A stretch of 31,806 nt of DNA from CAADGU01 sp964581605 (GTDB lineage: Bacteria > Chloroflexota > Anaerolineae > Promineifilales > Promineifilaceae): the NCBI GenBank assembly GCA_964581605.1, contig CAZOPF010000066.1, positions 1-31,806 of the forward strand, in the 5' to 3' direction. Position 1 is the stretch's first letter. Every line of letters begins with the position of its first letter. This document shows positions 12,201 through 17,325 of this stretch, in pieces. Both the position numbers and the translations under genes were made by a program. Below the pieces are notes generated by a model. It was not told the origin of the DNA and did no database searches. It saw nothing but the letters and a program-made list of their open reading frames with translations.

Positions 12201-15200
12201 GTAGAAGGTGTTGTGCAGCAGTTGGGCCGGGTCGGGGCCGTCGTGGAAAACGCCGCCGCCATCGGCCGTGACGTTGTTGAAGGCCATGACGGTGTTGGTG
12301 GCCGTGAGGATGCCGCCGTTATGGTAGATTGCGCCGCCGTTGACGGCCGTGTTGGATATGATCTCCGTGGCGTTGATGATGGCTTCACCGCCATAAATGG
12401 CGAAGGCGCCGCCGTTTTGGGCGGCCCCTTCCCGCACCTGGCCCCGCAGGGGAATATCGTCTGAATCCTGGGGCAGTTCAAATGTTTCTTCGGTCGCCAG
12501 CAGTAGATCGGTGAAGAGGAGGCCACTGTTCTGGTAGTAAGCTGCGCCATGTACGGCCGTGCCCGTGAGCATCGTCACCGCTCGCAGCGTCACCTGCCCA
12601 TCCGCATTATAAATTTGCCCACCCGCGTCCTGGTTGGCCGGGCCACCGCCCAGGTTCAGCGCATTGCCGTTTTGAATGGTCAGATATTCCAGCGTCACAC
12701 TGACGGGGCCGCTGATGTAAAAAGCGCGGCCTAACCCTTGCGGGTCAACAAAGGTAGTGGCTTCAACCAGACGATTTTCAAAATCGCTGGCCCAACCGCC
12801 TTGAATGGTAATCTCCGTTGTGCCGGTGATGTGTACCGTCTGGAAAAGGGTCTGCCCACCCACGTCTATGGCGTTAACGCCACGACAAATGCCGGAGACG
12901 AGGATAAGGTTGCTCTGCGGGTTTTCCATATCCAGTGCGGCCTGGATGCTGCCAAAAATAGTGTCGTCGCGTTTGGCTGAACATCCCGCCAGTTCATCAT
13001 AACCCAGGTCATATCCTTCATCGGAGGGACGGCCGTCATCTTCAAAATCCACATCCAACTGGTTGGCCGGGTTGCCTGCATCCCGGTCGCGGGCGTCTAC
13101 CATGGCGGAGTTTGCCAGCAGGTGGAATTCAGGATCACCAGGCACAAAGCCGGGGGCAGCGTTGAACTGGTTGGTAATGGCGATGGTCCCTACGTTGGCG
13201 GGCGTGTTGTTGAAGAAGTTGACAAATTCGCCGTTTACACTGCCCGCCTGAACGTGCAATGCGCCGCCGCCGGTCACGGCCGTGTTGTCGGCCAGGATGC
13301 TGTTGTGCAACTGGAACGGTTGGCCGCCGCCGTTATTGCTGTAGATGCCGGCGCCATTATCAGCCTGGTTGTTGATAATGGTGGCAAAGTTGACACTGGT
13401 GTTGCTGCTTTGCACAAAGAGTGCGCCGCCATTGGTGACGGCCGTGTTTTCATTAAACAATGTATTTTCCACAATCACCAGACTGTTGGTGGCATACACC
13501 GCCCCGCCATTGGCATTCGCGCCTGTAGCGGCATTGGCATTAAACGCACTCTGGCGCAGCACCAGCGTTCCATTCTCCACATGAACCGCCCCACCCAAAA
13601 ATGAAGCCGTGTTGCTGATAAACCGGCTGCGTTCCACAATGGCCAGACCACCATTCCACACCTGCAACGCGCCGCCACGTTGGGCGTCATTACCGGCAAA
13701 AGTGATGTTAGTAAAGTTCGCCTGCACGCCCGTGCCCACACTGACCGCACCACCCCGCGACGCGGCGGCCGCGCCGTTTTGTAGCGTCAGACTGTCAAAG
13801 GTGCTGTTGTTGGATGAACCAGACAGTAAAAATATCTGGAACGCGCCCGTGGGTTGGATAATGGTTTCTTCCCCTTCAATTTGGTCATCAAAATCACGCT
13901 GCCAGTTGCCGGAAACGTAAATGGTTTCATTCATTTCCACCGGGGCAGAGACAGTGTAGTTAACGCCATAAGAAATTTGCACAGCGTCATTGGTTACCGC
14001 CTGGCCAATGGCGTGTTCAATGGTGGCACAGGGCAAGTCCGGGTCGGTGCAGTTGTTGTTGAAGTCATCGCCGCCGGCTGCGGCCGGCCAGACGTAGCGT
14101 GTGCCCACCGTTTCCTCAGCGCGTACCTCATCCACCACTTCGGCGTAAACATCCTCGTCATATTGAGAGGTGGCGCGAATGGTGGTGATGTTGGGAATAA
14201 TGCCGGCGGCGTTCGGCGGGATGGTAATGCGTACTTGAATATCCGTGCTGGCGTTGATGCCCAAGGGCACGGTCAAAAATTCTGTAGGGATCAGGTCGGC
14301 CCAGCCAAATGTATCACCCACAATCTCCACCCGCAGCGTGTCTGGCGCATCACCAGTGTTGGTAAGCGTGTGCGTCAGGGTAATGATTTCACCGGGTGGG
14401 TTGGTGAGGGAGATGTTGGGCGTAAACTGGATGCCGGGGATGGGGCTGACGATGTTGCGCACCACCACCGTATGTTGCAACAAGGGCGACACCGTGGATG
14501 TGGCTGTAATGACCGTGTTTGCCGCCTGGAGAGCGGTAGCCGAACCAGGGACATTGATTTGTGTGGAGACAACCACAAACTGCCCAACATTCACCGTTTG
14601 GGAAAGGGGACAGGTCACGCTCCAGCCACGATCATTGGCGCAGGTGAAAGTATAGGTGTCTGGTTCGGTCGTATTTTCGTTGACCAGCAAATGGTCGTAG
14701 CTGGCCAGGCTGCCCCGGTTGACAAATTCTTGAGTGAACAATGGCGTAAAGCTGAACGCGGGGATATTGGCATAAAATTCGTCTGCACCGATGTCCGGGA
14801 TGTTGGTATCCGGGTTGGGGCGCTCTTGTTGGTCAATGTCCTGGGTGATGGTGGAATTACCAGCGTCAATGTTGGGGCTGGTCTGGGCCAGATGCAGGTT
14901 GAGGAAGTTGGTGTAATTGATAAAGGTGGGATCGCTGGTAATGGTGGTGACAAAGGAGACATTGCTGGTATTGTTAAAGAGGTTGATGTAATCGCCAGTC
15001 ACGGTCCCGCTGGTGCGGTCAATGCCGCTGAAGCCGGTGGTGGCCGTGTTGGAAGCGACAATGGTGTTGCCAATTTGCACCGTGTTTGCGCCGCTGACGA
15101 TGTTGAAACCGCCGCCGCCGTTGGGGGCTGCGTTACCAATAACGGTGTTGTGCTGGCTGGTGAGGATGCCAAAAATATGAAGGCCGCCGCCTTCGTTGCT

Positions 15201-16136
15201 GGCGCTGTTGGCGTAGATCATGTTGTTTTGGGCGGTGACATTGCCGCTGCCAGCGATATAAATCCCGCCGCCCAGATTGCTGGAGCCGGAACTGGCGATG
15301 TTGTGATGGATGAGGTTGCCTTCCAGGAAAGCGGTGGAGGTGTTGTTGACATAGACGCCGCCGCCTGTAGCTGCGCCAGTCGTAGCCGTATTGTGGTGGA
15401 TGTTGTTAAATAGGATGTCAGCGTTTGCACCACCGAAGCTGACAAAAACACCACCGCCACCGGGGGCGCTGTTGTTGTAAATTTCGCTGTTTTGGATGAC
15501 GGCCGTTGCCCCCGTATTGACAAAAATGCCACCGCCGGAAGTGGTGGCGGTGTTGCTATAAATCCAGCTATGGTCAATGGTCAGTTCGCCATTTTCAATG
15601 GCCACACCGCCGCCGGTAGCTACAGTGCCACCGTTGCGGATGTGAAAGCCATCCAGAGTGGCAATGGCGCTGTTGAAGTGGCGCACGGCGCGGTTGTTGC
15701 CACCGCCATCAATGATGGAGGGGTGTAAGGCGGGGTCAGGGCCGCTCCAGTCGGGAGCGATAAATCCGCCGCGGATGGTGACGCTGCGGGTGATGCTGAG
15801 GGTGGGCTGGCTGGCGCTGCTGGTATACAACCCTTCCAGGACATAGATTTCGTCCCCGTTGGCGGCAAAGGTGACGGCCGTTTGCAGATCACAAGGAGCC
15901 ACTTGAGAACAGGCTGTGCCGCTGCCGGTAGGCGCAGCGTAACGAATAGCATTGGGCGTCTCTGGCGTCTGGGCCAACGAGGCGATAGGGCTGATGTGCC
16001 AAAAAAGCAACAATAGCCCAACGGCAGCGATTATGGGAACAAAAAACATCATGCCTAGTCGTCGGGTGGGCACGGCCGTTGCTGTGGAATGTTTTACTGG
16101 GGGATGGATTGTTGGGGAATAGTTACCTGTTTGCAT
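3270..16136 (-). CDS. Giant secreted modular beta-helix/Ig-like repeat protein
   Basis: This is an uninterrupted frame of 4288 codons. The start is firm: GGAGGAG lies about five bases before the ATG. Residues 1-28 are polar with RR, 29-48 are hydrophobic, and SLA at 53-55 could be a signal-peptidase site. Approximate order: beta-helix module 1 (63-452); two Ig-like domains (460-675); modules 2 (678-1045), 3 (1046-1436), 4 (1437-1771), 5 (1772-2166) and 6 (2167-2590); two Ig-like domains (2600-2830); module 7 (2835-3163); eight tandem Ig-like domains (3165-4045); YLPIILK and a PTPTPTG linker; a CARDB-like domain (4100-4220); a Pro/Thr tail. The helix coils carry GGG[IV]/GGA[IV] and FxxN-like strings as in chlamydial Pmp repeats, and modules end in a RP...PDxGADE block like the choice-of-anchor Q domain. 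There is no LPXTG or C-terminal membrane anchor. The role is not provable from sequence; surface adhesion or sheath structure is the likeliest inference. Confidence 0.92.
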   Translation of the reverse strand: MQTGNYSPTIHPPVKHSTATAVPTRRLGMMFFVPIIAAVGLLLLFWHISPIASLAQTPETPNAIRYAAPTGSGTACSQVAPCDLQTAVTFAANGDEIYVLEGLYTSSASQPTLSITRSVTIRGGFIAPDWSGPDPALHPSIIDGGGNNRAVRHFNSAIATLDGFHIRNGGTVATGGGVAIENGELTIDHSWIYSNTATTSGGGIFVNTGATAVIQNSEIYNNSAPGGGGVFVSFGGANADILFNNIHHNTATTGAATGGGVYVNNTSTAFLEGNLIHHNIASSGSSNLGGGIYIAGSGNVTAQNNMIYANSASNEGGGLHIFGILTSQHNTVIGNAAPNGGGGFNIVSGANTVQIGNTIVASNTATTGFSGIDRTSGTVTGDYINLFNNTSNVSFVTTITSDPTFINYTNFLNLHLAQTSPNIDAGNSTITQDIDQQERPNPDTNIPDIGADEFYANIPAFSFTPLFTQEFVNRGSLASYDHLLVNENTTEPDTYTFTCANDRGWSVTCPLSQTVNVGQFVVVSTQINVPGSATALQAANTVITATSTVSPLLQHTVVVRNIVSPIPGIQFTPNISLTNPPGEIITLTHTLTNTGDAPDTLRVEIVGDTFGWADLIPTEFLTVPLGINASTDIQVRITIPPNAAGIIPNITTIRATSQYDEDVYAEVVDEVRAEETVGTRYVWPAAAGGDDFNNNCTDPDLPCATIEHAIGQAVTNDAVQISYGVNYTVSAPVEMNETIYVSGNWQRDFDDQIEGEETIIQPTGAFQIFLLSGSSNNSTFDSLTLQNGAAAASRGGAVSVGTGVQANFTNITFAGNDAQRGGALQVWNGGLAIVERSRFISNTASFLGGAVHVENGTLVLRQSAFNANAATGANANGGAVYATNSLVIVENTLFNENTAVTNGGALFVQSSNTSVNFATIINNQADNGAGIYSNNGGGQPFQLHNSILADNTAVTGGGALHVQAGSVNGEFVNFFNNTPANVGTIAITNQFNAAPGFVPGDPEFHLLANSAMVDARDRDAGNPANQLDVDFEDDGRPSDEGYDLGYDELAGCSAKRDDTIFGSIQAALDMENPQSNLILVSGICRGVNAIDVGGQTLFQTVHITGTTEITIQGGWASDFENRLVEATTFVDPQGLGRAFYISGPVSVTLEYLTIQNGNALNLGGGPANQDAGGQIYNADGQVTLRAVTMLTGTAVHGAAYYQNSGLLFTDLLLATEETFELPQDSDDIPLRGQVREGAAQNGGAFAIYGGEAIINATEIISNTAVNGGAIYHNGGILTATNTVMAFNNVTADGGGVFHDGPDPAQLLHNTFYQNDAISDGGAVYRQSGSGTLAIRSNIFQSNDALNGDAIYAPSGTSEDYNYFYGQLTALAGGIAPGANSNNQGTAGTPPGLLDPANGNFHLNNDAPAADDGDPLSPITSDFDDETRPSNQGPDMGADEVAGCRAELNGVIYGSIQAAMNQAQPGDLIRVAGRCSGVHPYDTGGPAGGCRGDTGEIMTTVHITQNVILQGGWDENFETQGEEVTVLDAAGLGRVIYVAPGITATVESFHIVNGALSGTNGNGAGICIDNAEPTIRHNHFISHTATRGAAVYSVNSPALIDGNRIFNSQASQHGGGVYVAGTAVSLFNNFIYSNTANTNGGGIYSESGNHLFWHNTVVGNNANNLGAGAYVAGGAPQFRSSIFLNNDSPSTDGVHGAAGSSPTVNYSDFFGQQVNLGGTAAGANNLTVDPLLTPAYTLTLASPMLDAGDPALTLDHDFEDHLRPSHLGFDIGADEIAGCVARNLAAPDFIYGSLQLAVDDALANDVIQVDGVCLNARAHPDSGGSVQNLFVDIPLTIDGDWESDLVPQSNLTATLNALGNGRVLYVSASGALTLTNIHLFNGDAAGAGLSEHGGGIYNAGTLWLDNVAVLANIATNGGGIYNLGDLTVRRSFVQENIAGQGGGIYNNGGTAVFTDKNRISNNSVTGSGGGVHQANGDLWLDGNRIYENTAPVGNGGGVYLASGVANEAAVRNNFIYQNSAFRGGGLYNHNTDAPIWHNTFYLNTASNTPNQQGGGIYSATGQPVLIHSNIVHASQGSGIHVTGQANPNIDYNIVVDNLANGIPADYSGTASAGANDIHISPDYVSAVLGDFHLRSYSAGVDDGDPSVPFNNDIDGDLRPTNGGPDRGADEINSCLIRVIFPPGQENLFGVLQDAIDFTEAITLTDELLPPIEIARGECSGVRLDSGSNTWQVGSVHRDLVFEGSLRRLDFQYVGDYTSEDVGTLSTIINAEYNGRAIYIHDNADPTFTHIAFVNGNATPAGGGTNGGAILVPGNGSVHLFTTYVCESEATNGGGIYLSATSGADRENFITGSTIGECWPAYVEEDDDGSVLSALPLPFLGNSASGSGGGIYNSGELNITDVAMYINDAGTNGGAVYNTADNLRIINGLFYSNTAVTNGGGIFNNGDNLSLYHNTLTENSAQNGNGGGIRNEGSGFILNSSIIDSNLAPNGSGSGLSMPGGLGPTLAYNNFFNNDSTVGFGTNQVSGDPDLRGYYPVIPPMDSPVIDEADPALLTPGVPVPGGGFYPIDFDARLVTRPDGGTDHLGTRASDVGAIEWWKDFGCTVTPTPQQQTLSPGNQVNYIFYVTNTGYPYPPADYRHGFIDTIVISLTTSANWGSLQGGAVQTFVDMQWDETRPVTLTVTAPTDAQNGQSDTSIIHCQSQSRPDRTNEGRANTFVGLVSGVIVYPSYTDAAQPGDVLTFTHTVENVGNDTHSFNILPSAGIRHASAVLLENGQPVSQTVATLARNQTTDVLLEVTILDTALRGEEANPGVVAVQVDDPLNSGAVQNDILILGEPGPRYVAPGGQNANNNCRVPAIPCGTIQHAIYAAEPGDDIFVAQGTYTDFSSQIISGTAFVQNVIISKSVNIYGGYSTLDDFTTQYPITQSTRLDGEGLRRVLYITPGITVTLSGLFIESGNASSQSGALLYGGGVYNAGANLTITATFFISNEASFGGGLYQKGGRAAVHSSVFAGNGDMVVGSDYGAGGGVYLDQTTAVLENNTFVANNAIGDDSPEGYGGAVYAGDAVSLTSLNNIFSQNLAANVTGTAVYVTATAVITSDYNLYWLNNVNFITGTNSLLGEPDFLDAFFHIAASSPAKDAGTEATSRDWAVDYDIQSRIQGPTIDMGADERVQIPSFTLIPVTATAVITAGQPYTYQHLLTNTGDPTDSYTLSLLNEDVTPGGNWHVVMTPPANTGLLATDESITITLVISGNVAGSILRSVITATSDNYPLMATATDTTTVRFDPDVDIEADESGATAPAVPIVYSHWLTNTGNGLDRFALQVVDVVPAGWGVTIAPTQTSFLAPGEDMPFTVSVTPPPGTPPHVVHQVQVEASSLNTLGVPATDALTDTTTVLEAAGLLLLPTDQTQNVPDNSTAVFLHTLQNTGNISVTADLTISGVPASWVVSVAPASVQLDPVETVPVTVTVNVPPNVGGISHTSLVTATAQEDPAVRATAVDTTTALVLPGVIIEPDNMTVTDPGLTVLFFHTVTNTGNGPDTFDLSYVNTLTWTTTVFPISVTLDVDESAQVQVAVIVPPEAVPDSPNITTVTARSRSNPAVFDTAIDETRIRQDHSLIFTPNLTGTVDPGNWIGYTHWLTNTGNGTDSFMITAVTENGWQTITPPTAVTLPPGAGMQVAISLLAPIGAAGRTEIMTVTATSLISPTATAFVIDTTNVTGTPGELGVEIAPDRTGSGNPGDTLFYLHTITNTGTIAEEFLLSITSAGGWVVGVSPDSIILSPDETAFVQVTTTIPLTAGVGSSDVAVVTARSQTDANVSDTAQDTTSVTGVQMYGVVIAPDNTSTADAGDTITYTHWVTNAGNGTDTFNITTVSDHGWLTPDPAPVTLAAGAFTQIVVTLTVPAAAITTTDVMTVTAVSINDPTATDSAFDTTNVNGVFGTLGVMLEPDNAAVAAPDDVIQYQHWLTNTGTITDDYEITAVSSQGWTIVTVPASGSFVRVAPGQAVSVIARVTVPGTATDGMVDVTTVTAVSLSDNSIQDLARDTTTVQVEIAPPTVYLPIILKPSTTPPTPTPTGTPGTPTPTPTGTPMTPTPSPTPCSPPTGIDLIVTQIQVVPGAPTAGQPATIYVTIRNQGTQNVPFGNNFFLDFYVDRTPQPYLVGDLVWGIQGADMTAGTSRTYEAPYTFGGGAHQLWAQVDTDRHVNECPNEHNNNFGPVNINVTGAAINGGVPAPQYGPRVTPLPVSPTGTPAFEPVPLTATPTPFTPAPIPSEATPTLPPDIDEVLPTATPTPG
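3850..3975 (-). other. Pro/Thr linker following YLPIILK motif
   Basis: The giant protein passes from its last Ig-like domain through YLPIILK into repeated PTPTPTG/TPGTPTP units and then a CARDB-like domain. This motif-plus-linker arrangement is widespread in secreted Chloroflexota proteins (family knowledge) and is one reason for the taxonomic guess. Such linkers are often flexible and may be O-glycosylated; that is inference here. Confidence 0.7.
3995..6620 (-). repeat. Eight tandem Ig-like (NEW3/CARDB-type) domains inside the giant gene
   Basis: Eight consecutive segments of about 105-115 residues share the order: HxLTNTGxxxDxF, then a GW or W position, then a Pro-rich strand, then an IPP/VPP-type string, then TVTAxS, then a TAxDTTxV end. 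They form the C-terminal stalk-like part of the protein. Similarity is clear at protein level but the DNA copies are diverged, so the array is old rather than freshly expanded. Confidence 0.85.
6648..15950 (-). repeat. Seven beta-helix modules inside the giant gene (two classes)
   Basis: Approximate spans are 14780-15950, 13000-14105, 11830-13000, 10824-11830, 9639-10824, 8367-9638 and 6648-7634. Class A (first, second and seventh) starts with RY(V/A)xP, then NNC or AC, then PC and an IQxAI-like string. Class B (the four between) starts GC or SC right after GADE, then GSIQAA-type, then a Cys in a (G/R)xCxGV context. Each module then has a GG(W/Y) strand, a long run of NGGG/TNGGG coils, and an FHL-to-GADE ending. 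Ig-like pairs separate modules 1/2 and 6/7. Confidence 0.8.
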
Positions 16137-16140
16137 GAAA

Positions 16141-16149
16141 CTCCTCCTG
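16141..16149 (-). promoter_or_regulatory. Strong ribosome binding site of the giant gene
   Basis: Read on the minus strand, GCAGGAGGAG lies about five bases before the ATG at 16136. It fixes the start of the 4288-residue frame and argues for efficient translation. Confidence 0.85.
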
Positions 16150-16199
16150 CTTCACTGAATGATGACAGGTCTGGCAAGAACTGTCTGGTGGGGTGGTGG

Positions 16200-16237
16200 G
16201 GGCATGAGGCTACTCTTGTATTGGTCGCCCCATGCCC
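16200..16237 (-). other. Hairpin between pilin and giant gene
   Basis: The arms GGGCATGAGGC (16200-16210) and GCCCCATGCCC (16227-16237) pair over 11 positions on the minus-strand RNA, with one G-U pair, around a 16-base loop. There is no T-tract, so it may be an mRNA stability or processing element in the giant gene's leader rather than a terminator. Confidence 0.5.
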
Positions 16238-16273
16238 GTGAACTGGACTTCTCTGGTAAAAAACTGTTGGGGA

Positions 16274-16315
16274 ATTGGGTAATTATACATTTACCCAATC
16301 ACACAATCACTCAAG
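16274..16315. repeat. Inverted repeat with possible -10 box, downstream of the pilin
   Basis: TTGGGTAA and TTACCCAA are inverted copies around 16275-16297. On the minus strand the loop contains TATAAT (16282-16287), which could be the -10 box of a promoter for the giant gene, though no good -35 lies at the right distance. Short units (acaatcact-like) continue into the pilin's last codons. Confidence 0.4.
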
Positions 16316-16738
16316 AGTGATGTCGAGGGGGCAGGTGCCACTAACAGAAAAGGGGCCGGCGGCCGTTGCCAGTCCGCTACCATTGGCTGTGCCGCTAACG
16401 GTACCCTGTCCCTGTCCATCTACCATGAGGGTGGCGGATACGGCCGCGTCGGTGATGATCTGGCCATTGCTATCTACCACGACAAAACTTACATCAGAGA
16501 TGGAACCGGAACAAACGCCGCCGGTCAGTCCGCTACCTTCATAGGCAACGACAACAGCATTGTCCCCGCTTGCAGCGTCTAGCACATCTCCTTTTAGACC
16601 ACCCGCAACTCGGGCATAGATCAATACAACTTGCGAGCCGAAGATGGTCAAGATGGCCACAATGACAATAGCGATAAGCACAATCACCATGCCATACTCA
16701 ACTAAACCCTGTCCGTGTTCTTCTTTTGAAATGTTCAT
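16307..16738 (-). CDS. Flp/Fap-type pilin with Ig-like C-terminal extension
   Basis: The product is a 143-residue secreted pilin-like protein. The N-terminus MNISKEEHGQGLVEYG leads into a hydrophobic helix ending near FGSQV. A prepilin peptidase cut after HG would put Glu-Tyr at +5/+6, the Flp (tight adherence pilus) signature. Unlike classical Flp pilins of about 50-75 residues, it has about 85 further residues. The part from SDVSFVVVDSNGQIITDAAV to LDITLE resembles a Big_1-like Ig fold, and two Cys (GVCSG, GTCPL) could form a disulfide. I chose ATG 16738 because GGGAGAG precedes it; the frame is open to 16795 but those residues are not pilin-like. No Tad assembly genes are in the window. 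It may form a filament or anchor related to the giant protein next door. Confidence 0.8.
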   Translation of the reverse strand: MNISKEEHGQGLVEYGMVIVLIAIVIVAILTIFGSQVVLIYARVAGGLKGDVLDAASGDNAVVVAYEGSGLTGGVCSGSISDVSFVVVDSNGQIITDAAVSATLMVDGQGQGTVSGTANGSGLATAAGPFSVSGTCPLDITLE

Positions 16739-16962
16739 AAAGACTCTCCCAATACATAAGTGCTGTGGAAAAATTGGTGATGCGCAAATCTCCAATCAAT
16801 CCAGGTTAATAAAATAGGATAAAACTTTGGAGACGACCGCTTCTCACCACCAAGAGCCTTACTGCTATCCACTCCAGCCAGTTCTTTTATTTCTGAAACA
16901 GCCGCCACCAGCAATGAATGAAATAAACAATAACCATTCACGGATTATTTATGTCGAGGTGC
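16739..16962 (-). other. Long 5' leader of the pilin gene
   Basis: About 220 bases separate the predicted promoter from the pilin start. I tested this stretch by eye for a c-di-GMP (GEMM) riboswitch core and did not find one. No other known RNA motif or convincing small gene is visible. The length alone leaves room for post-transcriptional control. Confidence 0.4.
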
Positions 16963-16991
16963 ATTATACAGGTTTTCACAACGAATGGAAA
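16963..16991 (-). promoter_or_regulatory. Sigma-70-like promoter for the pilin gene
   Basis: On the minus strand TTTCCA (4/6 of TTGACA) and TATAAT (6/6) are separated by 17 bases. It points toward the pilin, which starts about 225 bases downstream. The perfect -10 makes this one of the better promoter candidates in the window. Confidence 0.55.
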
Positions 16992-17150
16992 CAAAGCGGT
17001 GGAGCCGTAGAAGGTGGGGAACAAGGCTGCTCACAGGAGTAATTTTTACCCAACTTGCTTGCCAGTACGGCCGATGGCCGGTAGGAAGTTAGTCCTTATA
17101 GGGCGGGGCAGCGGATGGGAACGGGTAAACGGATGGCCGACAACCGGTGG
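16992..17150. other. Gene-free stretch upstream of the pilin promoter
   Basis: This holds the 3' flank of the small membrane protein gene. A near-palindrome (tacggccgatggccggta, about 17067-17084) resembles a degenerate double copy of the ACGGCCGT core. No gene or T-tailed terminator is visible. Confidence 0.35.
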
Positions 17151-17300
17151 CTAATTATCAGGCGGTTCGGGGAAATAGCATCTGATAAAGGCAGGATAAA
17201 CCAGATAGTAAACAGTGAAGAAGGGCACAACCGTCATACAAGCAAAGAGGCCGATAAAAATAGTCGCCGCCCATACGGTTTTTCGCCTGTCCTGGAGCAT
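17151..17300 (-). CDS. Small membrane protein, 49 residues, unknown function
   Basis: A short frame starts at the ATG at 17300 and ends in TAG. It has a good ribosome site: AGGAGG sits nine bases upstream. The translation begins MLQDRRKTVWAATIFIG: a basic N-terminus, then a hydrophobic segment of about 25 residues (WAATIFIGLFACM through FFTVYYLV), then YPAFIRCYFPEPPDN. This is a single-pass protein, probably with its N-terminus inside. It begins 26 bases after the stop of the methyltransferase-glycosyltransferase gene on the same strand, so it is likely the last gene of that operon. I do not recognise a family. Its small size means it can easily be missed by gene callers. Confidence 0.6.
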   Translation of the reverse strand: MLQDRRKTVWAATIFIGLFACMTVVPFFTVYYLVYPAFIRCYFPEPPDN

Positions 17301-17325
17301 GAGACGGCGCCTCCTGAAAGTCAGA

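Noticed and set aside
13854..15413. Long plus-strand open frame (519 codons) opposite the giant gene
   Set aside because: It is a mirror of the low-complexity Gly/Asn/Thr coding of the giant gene. Its translation is a run of Gly/Val/His/Asp without domain character, and the minus frame has signal peptide, domains and ribosome site.
16739..16962. Possible c-di-GMP riboswitch in the pilin leader
   Set aside because: Pili are often controlled this way, but I could not find the GEMM core strings on the minus strand.
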